64,000 nucleotides of DNA from Cladosporium sp. IMV 00045 (lineage: Eukaryota; Ascomycota; Dothideomycetes; Cladosporiales; Cladosporiaceae). The stretch spans positions 1 through 64,000 of the forward strand of contig MSJI02000187.1 of NCBI GenBank assembly GCA_001931905.2, read 5' to 3'. Under the pieces are notes generated by a model. The model worked only from the letters and a program-made list of their open reading frames with translations, was not told the origin of the DNA and searched no databases. The position numbers and the translations under genes are program-made. Shown in pieces: positions 44,718 through 54,645 of the stretch; the first letter of the stretch is position 1; each line of letters starts with the position of its first letter.

Positions 44718-45533
44718 ATGGCCACCGAACGCGCGACATACTCACATGGCCACCATGAATCGGTTGTCAAAACTCACGCCAGAAGAACAGCGCAAGATTC
44801 CGCCGCGTTTCTCCTCCCTCACATCAAACCCACAGATAAGATCCTCGACTTGGGCTCCGGGCCAGGCTCCATCACCATCGATCTGGCAGTGATAGCAAAC
44901 CAAGGCGAGGTCATAGGCGGCGATCAATCAGCGGAAGTCGTGCAACAAGCCCAACGCCTAGCAGAAGAGCGACAAGTGAAGAATGTCTCTTTCCAGCAGT
45001 TGGATGGCAACCAACTCCCATTCGAGGACGGTACGTTCGATATCGTCTTCAGCCATCAGACACTGCAGCACGTCGGCAATCCCGTCGACATGCTGAAAGA
45101 GATGCGCCGCGTCACCAAACCAGGCGGCATAGTCGCAGCTCGAGATGCCGATTACAAATCCTTCGCCTGGTATCCGGAGCATCCTGGTCTCGATCGGTGG
45201 ATGTCAGTGTATCAGCAAGTCGCGAAAGCCAATGGCGCACAGCCGAATGGAGGTAGATACCTTCCAGCCTGGGCGAGGAGTGCAGGTTTCGCCAGCGAGG
45301 ACGTGAAGTTCTCGTGGGATGTTTGGAATTACCAAGGTGATCAGGGCAAGACGTTCGGCGCTGCTTGGGTGGATCGCACGCTTCATTCAAGTTATGCGAC
45401 TGGCGCAAGGCAGCATGGTCTTGCTTCTGATGAGGGGTTGAGTGAGATCTCGAAGGCGTGGGATGAGTGGAGCAGGAGTGACGATTGTTTTATTGTGATT
45501 CCTAATGGCGAGATTTTGTGTCGTGTGCGATGA
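44718..45533 (+). CDS. Class I SAM-dependent methyltransferase (UbiE/Coq5-like fold)
   Basis: A single exon of 271 codons with the start in AAAATGG. Motif I is ILDLGSGPGSITIDLA at residues 42-57 (SAM-binding glycine loop), followed by the acidic end of strand 2 (IGGDQSAEVVQQAQ). The motif II region is FDIVFSHQTLQHV and the motif III region is LKEMRRVTKPGGIVAARD. The C-terminal part (LDRWMSVYQQVAKANGAQPNGGRYLPAWARSAGF) is typical of small fungal metabolite methyltransferases that are annotated as UbiE-like but do not act in ubiquinone synthesis. The substrate is unknown. No targeting signal is visible. It converges with the aldo-keto reductase gene 85 bp away. Confidence 0.9.
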   Translation: MATERATYSHGHHESVVKTHARRTAQDSAAFLLPHIKPTDKILDLGSGPGSITIDLAVIANQGEVIGGDQSAEVVQQAQRLAEERQVKNVSFQQLDGNQLPFEDGTFDIVFSHQTLQHVGNPVDMLKEMRRVTKPGGIVAARDADYKSFAWYPEHPGLDRWMSVYQQVAKANGAQPNGGRYLPAWARSAGFASEDVKFSWDVWNYQGDQGKTFGAAWVDRTLHSSYATGARQHGLASDEGLSEISKAWDEWSRSDDCFIVIPNGEILCRVR

Positions 45534-45617
45534 GCAGGTTACGACACCACGGATGGTTTAATAGATTACGAGTTTCATTGCTGATTAAATTGATACACCC
45601 TCGATCAGAACACTAGC

Positions 45618-46727
45618 TTATCCCTGCTGCCACAGCGCAGTGGTCTTACCCAGCTTACTGACCGCATCAATATCCCTGATTTCTTCATCCGTCAGCCTCC
45701 ACCCGAATGCCTGGGTGTTCGACTTCGCCTGCTCGGGCTTCCTGACACCCACAACAGGCATTACACCATGTACCAGATTATAGTTCAGCGTCACAGCCGC
45801 AACACTGATCTCCCTCTTGTCTGCAATCCGGCGCAGAACCTTCAGCGCATCCGCAAATTCGCTCATGGGGTAATTCGAGAAGCGGTATGAGTTGGGCGGT
45901 CCCTCATCCTCAGGCCCGTATTTACCTGACAGCCTACTCTGGGCTAGCGAAGAGTAGCTTTGGAAGACGATGTCGTTGTCCTTACACGCGCGGAGCAGGC
46001 CAGAGACTTCGGGCTCACGACGCATAAGATGGTATTCGCACTGGTTTGCCGCCAGAGGCACGCCGTACTGCGCAAGCTCAGCCTGCATTTTCAGCATGTC
46101 GTCTTTACTGTAGTTTGCCACGGCTACGGTCTTCGTGAGCCCTTGCTCAACGCAGTCTGCAAGGCTCTTGGCGATGGTTTTGATCGACTGCGGGTGAATG
46201 TGGCCGTGGATCATGAACACGTCCATGTAGTCGAGGTTCATGCGCTGGAGGGACTTCTTCAAAGTCTCCAATGGTGCGGATTGCGGATGCGTTGCGTTCT
46301 TGGGCTCGTCGGGCAGGATCCAGAACTTGGTCTGCATGACGAATTGGTCCCTTCCGAGATCCTTGACGAGGTCGCCGCAGATGCGCTCACTTTCTCCCGA
46401 GCCGTAGACTTGGGCGGTGTCGATGTGGTTGACGCCATTGGCGAGGAGGAACTTCCAGGCTTCGCGGACAGCGTCGAGCTCGGAGTCTTGCCAGTGCCAG
46501 GTGGATGTGTCGGCCCAGGGCCAGGCGCCGATGACGAGGGGAGAGGTGGTGACATTGCTGGTTTTGCCGCGGTATGTCACCTTGGTGGCGCTCTTTGGGA
46601 TGAAGGTTGATGGGGTGAGATCAGCTTTGTGGTCGTAGCCCTCAGGCATAGGAGGTGGCGTGTTGTTGTGGTAGCCTGATGTGGCAGACAAGCCGGCCGA
46701 GAGGCCGGTCTGAAGGACTGACTGCAT
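45618..46727 (-). CDS. Aldo-keto reductase
   Basis: A single exon of 369 codons. After a 45-residue extension the barrel starts with VIGAWPWADTSTWHW. The catalytic tetrad is visible: Asp and Tyr in HIDTAQVYGSGESE, Lys in MQTKFW, His in MIHGHIH. NADPH-binding elements follow (VAVANYSKDDM, QSYSSLAQSRLSGKYG, VVGVRKPEQAKSN). The set fits the fungal group related to Tas/YajO and voltage-channel beta-subunit-like reductases, which act on aldehydes and ketones. The substrate cannot be read. The N-terminal extension has no clear signal peptide. The gene is tail-to-tail with the methyltransferase gene; whether the two share a pathway is unknown. Confidence 0.92.
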   Translation of the reverse strand: MQSVLQTGLSAGLSATSGYHNNTPPPMPEGYDHKADLTPSTFIPKSATKVTYRGKTSNVTTSPLVIGAWPWADTSTWHWQDSELDAVREAWKFLLANGVNHIDTAQVYGSGESERICGDLVKDLGRDQFVMQTKFWILPDEPKNATHPQSAPLETLKKSLQRMNLDYMDVFMIHGHIHPQSIKTIAKSLADCVEQGLTKTVAVANYSKDDMLKMQAELAQYGVPLAANQCEYHLMRREPEVSGLLRACKDNDIVFQSYSSLAQSRLSGKYGPEDEGPPNSYRFSNYPMSEFADALKVLRRIADKREISVAAVTLNYNLVHGVMPVVGVRKPEQAKSNTQAFGWRLTDEEIRDIDAVSKLGKTTALWQQG

Positions 46728-47919
46728 GCTGGGCTATGTTCAAGATTTCTGTCAGTGGCACGACTGAAGGGAGTAAAGAGAGATTTCTTTGGCAGTTCGT
46801 CCATCCTTTATCTATAGATCTACACAGGTGGTGTATACATCAATGTATTTGTGATAGGCACTGAACATTGAGGCTACCGTTCTATGACACCTTGACATCC
46901 ATGACTTATCCAATGCCGGGAGACGGCGGCATACAGGTCAAGCCAGTCGGTGTCATATGTATCATGGTAGTCCAGGATTCCTGCGCCTCGGAGAAGGATG
47001 AACAAGCCTCAAAGGAGGGAGCGCGTCATGCCAGGTCTGTCAGGGTCAGTGTATGGTGTTATTCGACGAGGTTGAGTTGCGGCAAGAGATTTGATGATTT
47101 CACCATGACATTGCAATGCCGGAGCTGAATTGAAGGCTCCGACACAGCACCCCATACTTATAGCCGCGATCAACGCCGCCAATTTCCATGAGCTCGTACT
47201 CTCGAGAAGTAACACTGACGTCGAAATCGAACCACTAACAAAAGGTGGCTGAAAACATTGCAACTCTCCTCTCCAGTGCAGGATTTCGCAGGCCAACTAA
47301 GGTCGAAACATGAAGACAGCAACGCAACTAGCTCGACGCAGCACATGAAGTCGAGCGAGAATCCTGGCAAAGAGGGCGACCACCGACGACGTACCAAGAC
47401 GAGGCGACGATGCTACCGAGTTCGCCCAGGGGTTCATTATTGCTGGTGTTTTCGTCGACCCTGGCTTACAGTCCGCTCACATCAAGTGTCTGTGGTGATG
47501 AGTTATAGTAATCGGAGGAAAACCGGGCTGGAAGGATCGGAACGAAGATATCACACACACCCATAGAGCCCTGATGTCGAAGCGGATGGACTGAAGGGAG
47601 GACGAAAAGTAATAATAAGCAGGCTGCTGCATGATGGTGTATGATGGTGTAAGGACAACATGGTGAACACGAACATCTTGGAATGGAGTCTCAAAACCAA
47701 GCATACATATCGTGATGTCAGCGGAGAGGCAGGAACCAAACCAAGAAATCCAAGAAATCCACCAAGTCATCACCAACTCTCAGACCCATATCATCACATA
47801 CTATGCATATGCATTAGTTACTCTTCCCCCCGCGGATACTGCTTCGATACCACTGACAAAGGTAGGACTTCGACTTCCTCTCTCACACCATACCCAAAGC
47901 TCTCCTCTCGTACACAAAC
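46728..47919. other. Intergenic between divergent genes
   Basis: Upstream region of the aldo-keto reductase (minus) and of the GH64 gene (plus). Small frames on both strands around 47009-47776 are unrecognised. No RNA gene seen. Confidence 0.45.
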
Positions 47920-49242
47920 ATGCCGTCCTCTCTTCAAGTCGCCCTGCACAATGACTCCTCTACCGACCAGATCTGGGCCTACATAACAGGTATCGCCATC
48001 CAACAGGGGGGTCAGCGGTGTATCCTCAAACCCGATGGTCACTCGCTCTACTTTCCACAAGACCCGCCCGCAATTGGCACTCCCCTCGCGGAGGATTGTG
48101 CCATTCCTCTCGGTCCTCCAGGCAACACAGTGACAGTGACTATCCCTCAAATCGCCGGTGGCCGCATCTGGATCGCTCGCGGCCAGAAACTCACCTTCCT
48201 CCTCAACCCTGGACCCGCCCTCGTCGAACCCAGCGTCCTCAATCCTAGCGACCCGAATGCGAACGTGGACTTCGGTTTCGCCGAATTCACCCTCAACGAT
48301 GCGCAATTGTACGCCAACATCAGCTACGTCGACATGGTGCCCGCCATCCCGATCGCCATAAGCCTGCTCGAACCGAATGATACGCGCCAGACCGTCGCGG
48401 GCATGCGGCCAGACGGTATCGAGCGTTTGGCTGCCGACCTCCGCCAGCAAGAAGCACAGGACGGCCAGCCATGGAGCAAGCTGGTCTCAGAAAGAGACGG
48501 GAAACCACTGCGCATCTTGAATGCAACACATGGCAATGCGGTCGGCGCAGACTTCTCAGGCTACTTCGAGCCATACGTCGAACAAGTCTGGCAAAAATAC
48601 TCCAGCGGCCACAAGTGCCACATTGACACGCAGGCCGGACCTGGCGTTCTGCAAGGACACATCGCCTCTTCGGGAAACATGATTGTCGGCGACGAAGAGT
48701 TCTCCAAGCCAAACACAGCAGACATCCTAGGCTGCAACAGCGGTCCCTTCACCACCGGACCCAGCCCAACACGCAACGCCATCATCCCACGCCTCGCAGC
48801 AGCCTTCCACCGCACAGCACTGCTCAATTGCGAGCAACACCCCTCCGAGCCGCATACATTCTACACGCGCGACCCGACAAACCACTACGCGCGCCTCGTG
48901 CACATCCACAACGTCGACAGGAAAGGCTACGCATTCGCCTACGACGACGTTCAGCCCGAAGGCGGCGAGGATCAGAGTGGAAAAGTCAACGCGGGAGAGC
49001 CGAAGCTGTTCACTGTGAGTGTGGGCGGTAACAGTGCTGGAGATGGAGAGGGCGGGAATGCCGCGCTGCAGCAGGGATACAGTCGTGGACCACCACCGCC
49101 GCCTGAAGGTGGGTATGATCGCGCTCCGCCGCCTCCTCCGTCTGGCGCTGGTGGTGCTGGGTTGGATCGCCCGCCGCCGCCTCCGCCTAAGTCGCAGGGC
49201 TTGAGGGATAAGGTCAAGGGGTTTGCTGGGAGGTTTTTGTAA
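47920..49242 (+). CDS. GH64 beta-1,3-glucanase-like protein with a proline-rich tail
   Basis: A single exon of 440 codons; the start is ACAAACATGCC. The fold is recognised along its whole length: LQVALHNDSSTDQIWAYITG at the N-terminus, CAIPLGPPGNTVTVTIP, IAGGRIWIARGQKLTFLLNP, ANISYVDMV, FSGYFEPYVEQVW, AIIPRLAAAFHR and YARLVHIHNVDRKGYAFAYDDV. GH64 enzymes cut beta-1,3-glucan to pentasaccharides and have a thaumatin-like domain. Unusually there is no signal peptide at the chosen start, and the last 70 residues are a low-complexity tail with three proline runs (PPPPPEGGYDRAPPPPP, then RPPPPPP) and a basic end (LRDKVKGFAGRFL). It may act inside the cell or leave by an unconventional route; the active-site acids were not checked individually. 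Confidence 0.9.
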   Translation: MPSSLQVALHNDSSTDQIWAYITGIAIQQGGQRCILKPDGHSLYFPQDPPAIGTPLAEDCAIPLGPPGNTVTVTIPQIAGGRIWIARGQKLTFLLNPGPALVEPSVLNPSDPNANVDFGFAEFTLNDAQLYANISYVDMVPAIPIAISLLEPNDTRQTVAGMRPDGIERLAADLRQQEAQDGQPWSKLVSERDGKPLRILNATHGNAVGADFSGYFEPYVEQVWQKYSSGHKCHIDTQAGPGVLQGHIASSGNMIVGDEEFSKPNTADILGCNSGPFTTGPSPTRNAIIPRLAAAFHRTALLNCEQHPSEPHTFYTRDPTNHYARLVHIHNVDRKGYAFAYDDVQPEGGEDQSGKVNAGEPKLFTVSVGGNSAGDGEGGNAALQQGYSRGPPPPPEGGYDRAPPPPPSGAGGAGLDRPPPPPPKSQGLRDKVKGFAGRFL

Positions 49243-50224
49243 GCCTTGGTATGGTCATGAGGGTGGATTTTAACTTTGACGCCACTGAGGATGAAGGATA
49301 TGATTTGAATGACATGGCATCGACGAGGACGCTGTTCATGATACGAAAGCGACGTAAAATCTTTTCTGAAGCAAGGCTACATGCAGACGTCTTCCATTAT
49401 ATTTTGGGTAAGGCGCTGAAATATCCAAGCCTCACAAGACTGCCTCGGCTGGGTGACATGATATGAACTTCTGAAGCTGACAAGATGACTGCATGCAAAT
49501 GCGTTGTGCAATGGTTGCCTTTTTCTTTCATGAGGAGACGTAGCTGAAACAACAACGGGCTCACCCGCGATATCAAGACAAGAAAATCAACTTCTTCTCT
49601 GCGCGATCATGGACAGGATGAATGATGACAGTGCTGCTACATCCCATCCACGACCGCTTGCATCTCAAGTCTACGGGAACGCAGCATACTCAATATTCAG
49701 AGACAAGGCTGGCGTCCAGCTGTGGTGTGTATCACTGCCCCAATGCGTGGTGCATGCATGACGGGAGGCTTGCATCCCGTCTCTGTGCCAGCTCAGCAGC
49801 GCCGTCTTCAGCTTCTGCTCCATCTTCTGCTCCATCTTTCTTCAGCCGGGTCGCCTCTCCTGAGTCGCATCGTCTTAATCCCCACCTTCGCTACAGTCAA
49901 GCTCTAGTCGGGCCAGAGTGACTTGATCTTTCGCCTGGCCAGCTTCTGGTCCGTCATTCAGCTTGGATAACTGTCTTTGTGGTCGTCTCCCTTCTACCAT
50001 CTGGTCGAGCCTCACTGATATTCTTATGCCTGGCGAACTTCAGGCCTGGCTATCTCCGCTCTCGGTCTGCTTGACTCGACTTCAACTTGATCGACTTGAG
50101 ATCTGGCGTGATTCCAGCTAGCTCCAGAAAGACCACCATCGGCTCCAGCGTGGTCATATTCTTGCCGGATGCGCACTGGAAACGAAGTCCGCTACATCTC
50201 AAAAACACGGTCATCACATTTTCC
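49243..50224. other. Intergenic, promoter side of the STAND gene
   Basis: No gene supported. The frame of the STAND gene is open from 50087, but the segment before 50225 lacks the character of its N-terminal domain. Confidence 0.45.
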
Positions 50225-53200
50225 ATGGAAGCCATAGCCGCATTGTCGGTTGCCGCTGCCGCTATCCAATTCGTCGACTTTGGCGGGAAAGTGCTCAGCC
50301 GTTGCAGGGAGATTCGAAACAGCGCGAAGGGCACTACCAAGGCAAACGAGGAGATCGAGGCTTCCATCGAGGGCTTGAAGGAGATTCAGAAGCTGTTCAA
50401 GCCAATCACTATCACTCAAGGCGTTCCTCAACAGGACGTGGATATTATCGAGAGAGCCCGACAAGACTTTGACAACGCTGCCAATGACCTATTGAAGCAA
50501 CTGCAAGATCTCAAAAGGAGTCGGTCAAAGTGGTTATGGGGTGACATGAAGGCAACACATCGCGCGTACAAAGCGCGAAAGAAGATTGAATCATTGGTGA
50601 AAAGGTCAGAAAGTCGCAACGAGAGATTTCAGGTTGCGCTTTCAGCAGACACGCGAAATCGTGTGCTACAATCGCTGGAAGAGCAGAAGAAGATCAAGGA
50701 TGTCATAGAGAATTCTCTAGTGCCAAAGGTGGAAAATCTTCGCACCGAATCTGAGGCTTTGCACTCAACCACCCGAACAGACATTTCTTCGGCAAGGAAG
50801 GAGTTTGCCGCTGCCCATGGCGAGCTGGGCGTGAAGCTTACTACGGTCGCTCAGAACCAAGAGGCTTCTGGCAGACAAATAGAGGGACAACTCGAAGAAG
50901 CTCGAACTACAGCCGCGCAGAGGGACTTTCTCGCCTCATTGGCATTTCCCGATATGTCTAGTCGCTACGAGAAGATCGGTCCCGCTGCACCTGGGACCTT
51001 CGGGTGGATTTTCGAGGAGGAACGACTTCCGGCTGATGATGCCTCTGATGAAGATGGACGCAAGCAAGAACTTCGAGGGAAGTTCAGGCGCTGGCTGATT
51101 AACGATGAAAGCGTCTTTTGGATCAGTGGGAAACCCGGCTCAGGCAAATCCAGCCTCATGCATTTCATCGAGAACGACGAACGCCTTGAAAGGCACCTCA
51201 AGCAATGGTCAGGAGGCCGTTCTTTGACCATTCTCCAATTCTTCTTCTGGAGACCTGGCTCGGATCTTCAGAAAAGCATAGCAGGAATGCTGAGATCCTT
51301 GCTCCACCAATCGCTGAGGAGAAAGCCATTGCTAATCGATGAAATTTGTGCACAAAACCCAGGTTTGAGGCACTCAGACTGGTCACAAGACAGGCTCGCC
51401 AGTGCCCTCAAAGCAGTCCTCACACTTCATCATCTTGACAATGACTGCGTCTTTATCCTCATCGACGGCCTTGATGAGCTCGAAGGGGATCACCTGGGGC
51501 TGCTGAGTGTCATTTGCCAAATAAAGCGCATGGAAAGTACAAAGGTCTGCCTTTCAAGTCGCCCAGATCCAGTCTTCCGATCCCAGCTGCACGCTTATCC
51601 CACAATACGCCTTGAGGACCTGAATTTTCGCGACATCAAGGGGTTCGTGACCAGCAAACTTGCGGTGATCAATTACCCATACCTGGAGCATACAGACACG
51701 ATTGCGCATCACGCTCAAGGCATTTTTCTCTGGGCTGCGTTGGTGAGCAAGGATGTTGTCAGGGGTTCTCTCACCGCCGATGACGAAATCACACTGCAGA
51801 ACAGAATCGATGGTGTTCCGCAGGGGTTGAAGCCGCTGTTCGCTAGCCTGTTCTCCGGCATCGACAAACACCATCAGGATTTTCTGGTTTTCATCTTCCA
51901 GATACTCAAGATCCGCCAAGGGTCAAGCGTTAATATCGCTCTCATCACGGCATGCTTACACCACACTCACGTCAAATCAGTGAGAGAATTCCTCGAGCTA
52001 TGTCGTGAGGTGCAACAACAGATCACACTTCGTAGCATGGGGCTGATTGAGGTAAATGCTAGCTCTAGCTCCAGACTGGCATACGGTTGGGCCTTGGAAG
52101 ACTCAGTCACAAAATCAAACCCAGGGACCGCCCTTGAAGACGAGGTCTTGCGGTCCTGGCACGACCTTGCCTGGCCTGATGTACACTGGATGCACAGGTC
52201 AGCATACGATTACATTTTCGAGAGTCCAGAAGCAGACCTACCCTGCTGGGTGGGCAAGATCGACATCACACAGGATCTCATCGGCGGAGCTGCGTGGTTG
52301 TTCAGGTATGGTCTAGTAACTGGCATCTATCCCGATATGACCGTTGCGAATTGGCAGTGTGTTGATGAATTGGCATACATTATCGGACAGACAGTTCAAT
52401 CTCACTCGCATGGTGCTACCAATCCCGTATACAGAACTTTGGATGAACTCTGTCGAGTTGTTCAGATATCGTTATCGGAGGGATCGCCACTAGACTTGGA
52501 TCTTCGGCAGAGATTCAGCATACCAACAGCCTCCCCTCACTCACAACTTTACCAAATGAATAACGACTTTTGGTTCGCTCTGCTTGAAGCCGGTTTGCAC
52601 GACTACATCATCTCCCGCTTTGATATATTGAAGTCAGGTCGTTTCGCTCACCCCACGTGCGGAGGGTTGCTGGGAACTGGATGGAAGACGCTGAGAGCTC
52701 CTCTGATGGGGTTAATATTGGATTTCCTTCTTGCTCAGACCAACAGCAAGAAGGACGATGTCTTTCGGTCGCCTAAGAAGGCCCAGGGATACAGCCTATC
52801 AATTCAGGGGTGGCCTAAGTCTCTGTCTTGGCTTAGTCATGGCAAGCTTATTGAATCAGAAACGATAGAGGCATTGCATTATGCTTGGTTGAGTCTTTTC
52901 GAAACGACAGAAGCTGCCAAAAACACCAGAGTGCAGGAATTGGATTTCACGTTTGCCGACGCTATAGCAAAGATGGAAATTTTGACAGAGAAATGGCAAA
53001 TTTTCAGTGGTCGAAGTCCAACCTGGGGTAAGACCTGGCCACTCGTGGTACATCTTTCACTTAGCAACACAATAAACCGCAATTGTACTGATCGCGGAGA
53101 CGAGAACGGAATCCGACTGCGACTTCTTGGCTTCAAGAAATCACCCGAGACCTTCGATTTCGGAGAAGAAGGTTCCTTACTCGCACCCGTCTCTGTCTTC

Positions 53201-53527
53201 CATCCAAGCCAAGCGACATGTATCACACTCAATGCGTTCTTGGAACTCATTTCCGAAAGCCACGATCTTCCACATCGATTCGAAGGAATACAGGACAAAT
53301 ACATGTACTCGAAATGCCGAGACGTGCTCATTCAAGATATCCAAGAAGACACAAATGCTCAGCTGGATGCTTGGCAGCAGCTGTATCTGCTTGCATGCGT
53401 CAGGACTCGATTTCATAGCTTCTGGCGGCTCAAGATTCCCGGAGGCCAAGACGGAGTGTCAGATAGGAGCTTGTGCGAACCACGAGCAATCGATGCGGTA
53501 TCTGATGAGTCCAAAAACGAGTCGTGA
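50225..53527 (+). CDS. Intact STAND NTPase (NACHT-type, DUF7791-like C-terminal part)
   Basis: A single exon of 1100 codons starting at TTCCATGG. The N-terminus (MEAIAALSVAAAAIQFVDFGGKVLSRCREI) is the helical domain that opens many fungal NLR-like proteins. A long coiled-coil-like helix follows to about residue 250. Walker A is GKPGSGKS at residues 302-309 and Walker B VFILIDGLDEL at about 409-419. SSRPDP is the sensor-1-like motif and IFLWAALV closes the NTPase core. The rest (winged-helix-like region, then helical repeats without clear ANK, WD or TPR units) fits the DUF7791 type. Such proteins act in non-self recognition and regulated cell death in fungi; this role is inferred. It is intact, unlike the Goodbye-type copy at 17481-21675. 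It converges with the SDR gene downstream. Confidence 0.9.
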   Translation: MEAIAALSVAAAAIQFVDFGGKVLSRCREIRNSAKGTTKANEEIEASIEGLKEIQKLFKPITITQGVPQQDVDIIERARQDFDNAANDLLKQLQDLKRSRSKWLWGDMKATHRAYKARKKIESLVKRSESRNERFQVALSADTRNRVLQSLEEQKKIKDVIENSLVPKVENLRTESEALHSTTRTDISSARKEFAAAHGELGVKLTTVAQNQEASGRQIEGQLEEARTTAAQRDFLASLAFPDMSSRYEKIGPAAPGTFGWIFEEERLPADDASDEDGRKQELRGKFRRWLINDESVFWISGKPGSGKSSLMHFIENDERLERHLKQWSGGRSLTILQFFFWRPGSDLQKSIAGMLRSLLHQSLRRKPLLIDEICAQNPGLRHSDWSQDRLASALKAVLTLHHLDNDCVFILIDGLDELEGDHLGLLSVICQIKRMESTKVCLSSRPDPVFRSQLHAYPTIRLEDLNFRDIKGFVTSKLAVINYPYLEHTDTIAHHAQGIFLWAALVSKDVVRGSLTADDEITLQNRIDGVPQGLKPLFASLFSGIDKHHQDFLVFIFQILKIRQGSSVNIALITACLHHTHVKSVREFLELCREVQQQITLRSMGLIEVNASSSSRLAYGWALEDSVTKSNPGTALEDEVLRSWHDLAWPDVHWMHRSAYDYIFESPEADLPCWVGKIDITQDLIGGAAWLFRYGLVTGIYPDMTVANWQCVDELAYIIGQTVQSHSHGATNPVYRTLDELCRVVQISLSEGSPLDLDLRQRFSIPTASPHSQLYQMNNDFWFALLEAGLHDYIISRFDILKSGRFAHPTCGGLLGTGWKTLRAPLMGLILDFLLAQTNSKKDDVFRSPKKAQGYSLSIQGWPKSLSWLSHGKLIESETIEALHYAWLSLFETTEAAKNTRVQELDFTFADAIAKMEILTEKWQIFSGRSPTWGKTWPLVVHLSLSNTINRNCTDRGDENGIRLRLLGFKKSPETFDFGEEGSLLAPVSVFHPSQATCITLNAFLELISESHDLPHRFEGIQDKYMYSKCRDVLIQDIQEDTNAQLDAWQQLYLLACVRTRFHSFWRLKIPGGQDGVSDRSLCEPRAIDAVSDESKNES

Positions 53528-53789
53528 TCGTGTTGCCTTTGGTGTTTCTAAAGATCCAGCTGTTCTTGAATTGTTATACCTAGAAGTTGTCTGAAGCACG
53601 ATTTTCCGTGACGCTCGTGATCTGCTCGGTCGTTAAAGATTGGAATCGGAATGCTGTCATGGTCTTCATTTGTATTATATACTAATTGATACGACGATGG
53701 TTTCAGAAGCACCTCGAATCGATGACCTCGATTCAAGAAGTCTTTTTTACGAGTCGCCTTGTGCTTCCACCTCCCTCTCCGGCCTCCGC

Positions 53790-54645
53790 TCAACAAACTA
53801 CGACAGACAACGTCAGCACAACCTTCAGACACAATCAACGCACTTTGAGCAGAGAACTTACTTCCAATGACTCCGTTGACCGGAATATCAATACTCGTGG
53901 TATAGCTGGCCGCCTCACTCAACAAATACACATACGCACCACCAAGCTCTTCCACTTCCGCCAACCTCGGCATGCCACCGTAGTACTTCAGCTGCTGCTC
54001 CCAGTCAGGCTGCTGCGGCACCCAGTATGTCATAGCAGTATTGACTAGCCCAGGCGAGACAGAGTTCACCCGGATGCCGTACTGCGCCCACTCCATCGCA
54101 AGGGTGTGCGTCATGTTGCGCACGCCGGCTTTGCTTGCGCCATAGGGCGCGGACGGCACACGCTTGTTCGGTCGGTAAGAGGCCATTGAGGCTGTGAAGA
54201 CGATGCTTCCCTTGATGTTCAATCTGATGAAGGCGCGGGCGGCGACTCGGGCACTGTAGAAGCTGCCGTGCAGATTGACGGACCACAGCTGGTCGATCTC
54301 TTCGGGTGTGAAATCGAGGGCGGGTTTGTGCTTGGTGCGGCCGGCGTTGACGACCATGCCGTGCAGCGCGCCGGCGGAGGAGACGATCTGGTCAACAGCG
54401 GCGGTGAGACTGGCTTCGTTTGTTACGTCGGCTTTGAGGGAGTATAATTTGCCAGGGAAGCGGTTTGATACTGAAGCGAAGTCGTCGCCGGGCTCGCCGA
54501 TGTCGATCGAGAAGACCTGTTCTGCGCCATTGTCGAGGCAGGAGTTGGCGATGCCCAGTCCGATGCCGCGGTTTGCACCTGTGATTGCGATGACTTTACC
54601 GGCGAGCTGGATGCGGGTTTCGGGTTTGTTGGTTGAGGAAGACAT
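53790..54645 (-). CDS. Classical SDR oxidoreductase, two exons
   Basis: Exon 1 53862-54645, intron 53798-53861 (GTAAGT, TGCTGAC, GTCGTAG), exon 2 53790-53797 with the last codons and TGA. The product is 263 residues. TGANRGIG is at residues 22-29, VNAGRTKH is the NAG motif, VFTASMASY carries the catalytic Ser, and YGASKAG the Tyr and Lys. The C-terminus YTTSIDIPVNGVIG is the usual end of NADPH-dependent fungal SDRs (sorbose-reductase/mannitol-dehydrogenase-like). Read through the intron, the protein would gain about 100 low-quality residues to 53548, which I reject. Substrate unknown, probably a sugar alcohol or metabolite. Confidence 0.87.

Noticed and set aside
45960..46610. Plus-strand frame of 216 codons
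   Set aside because: Antisense shadow of the aldo-keto reductase gene, which has all catalytic residues.
47818..48450. Minus-strand frame of 210 codons
   Set aside because: Antisense shadow of the GH64 gene.
53548..54645. 365-residue version of the SDR
   Set aside because: Reads through a perfect intron; the added tail has no SDR character.
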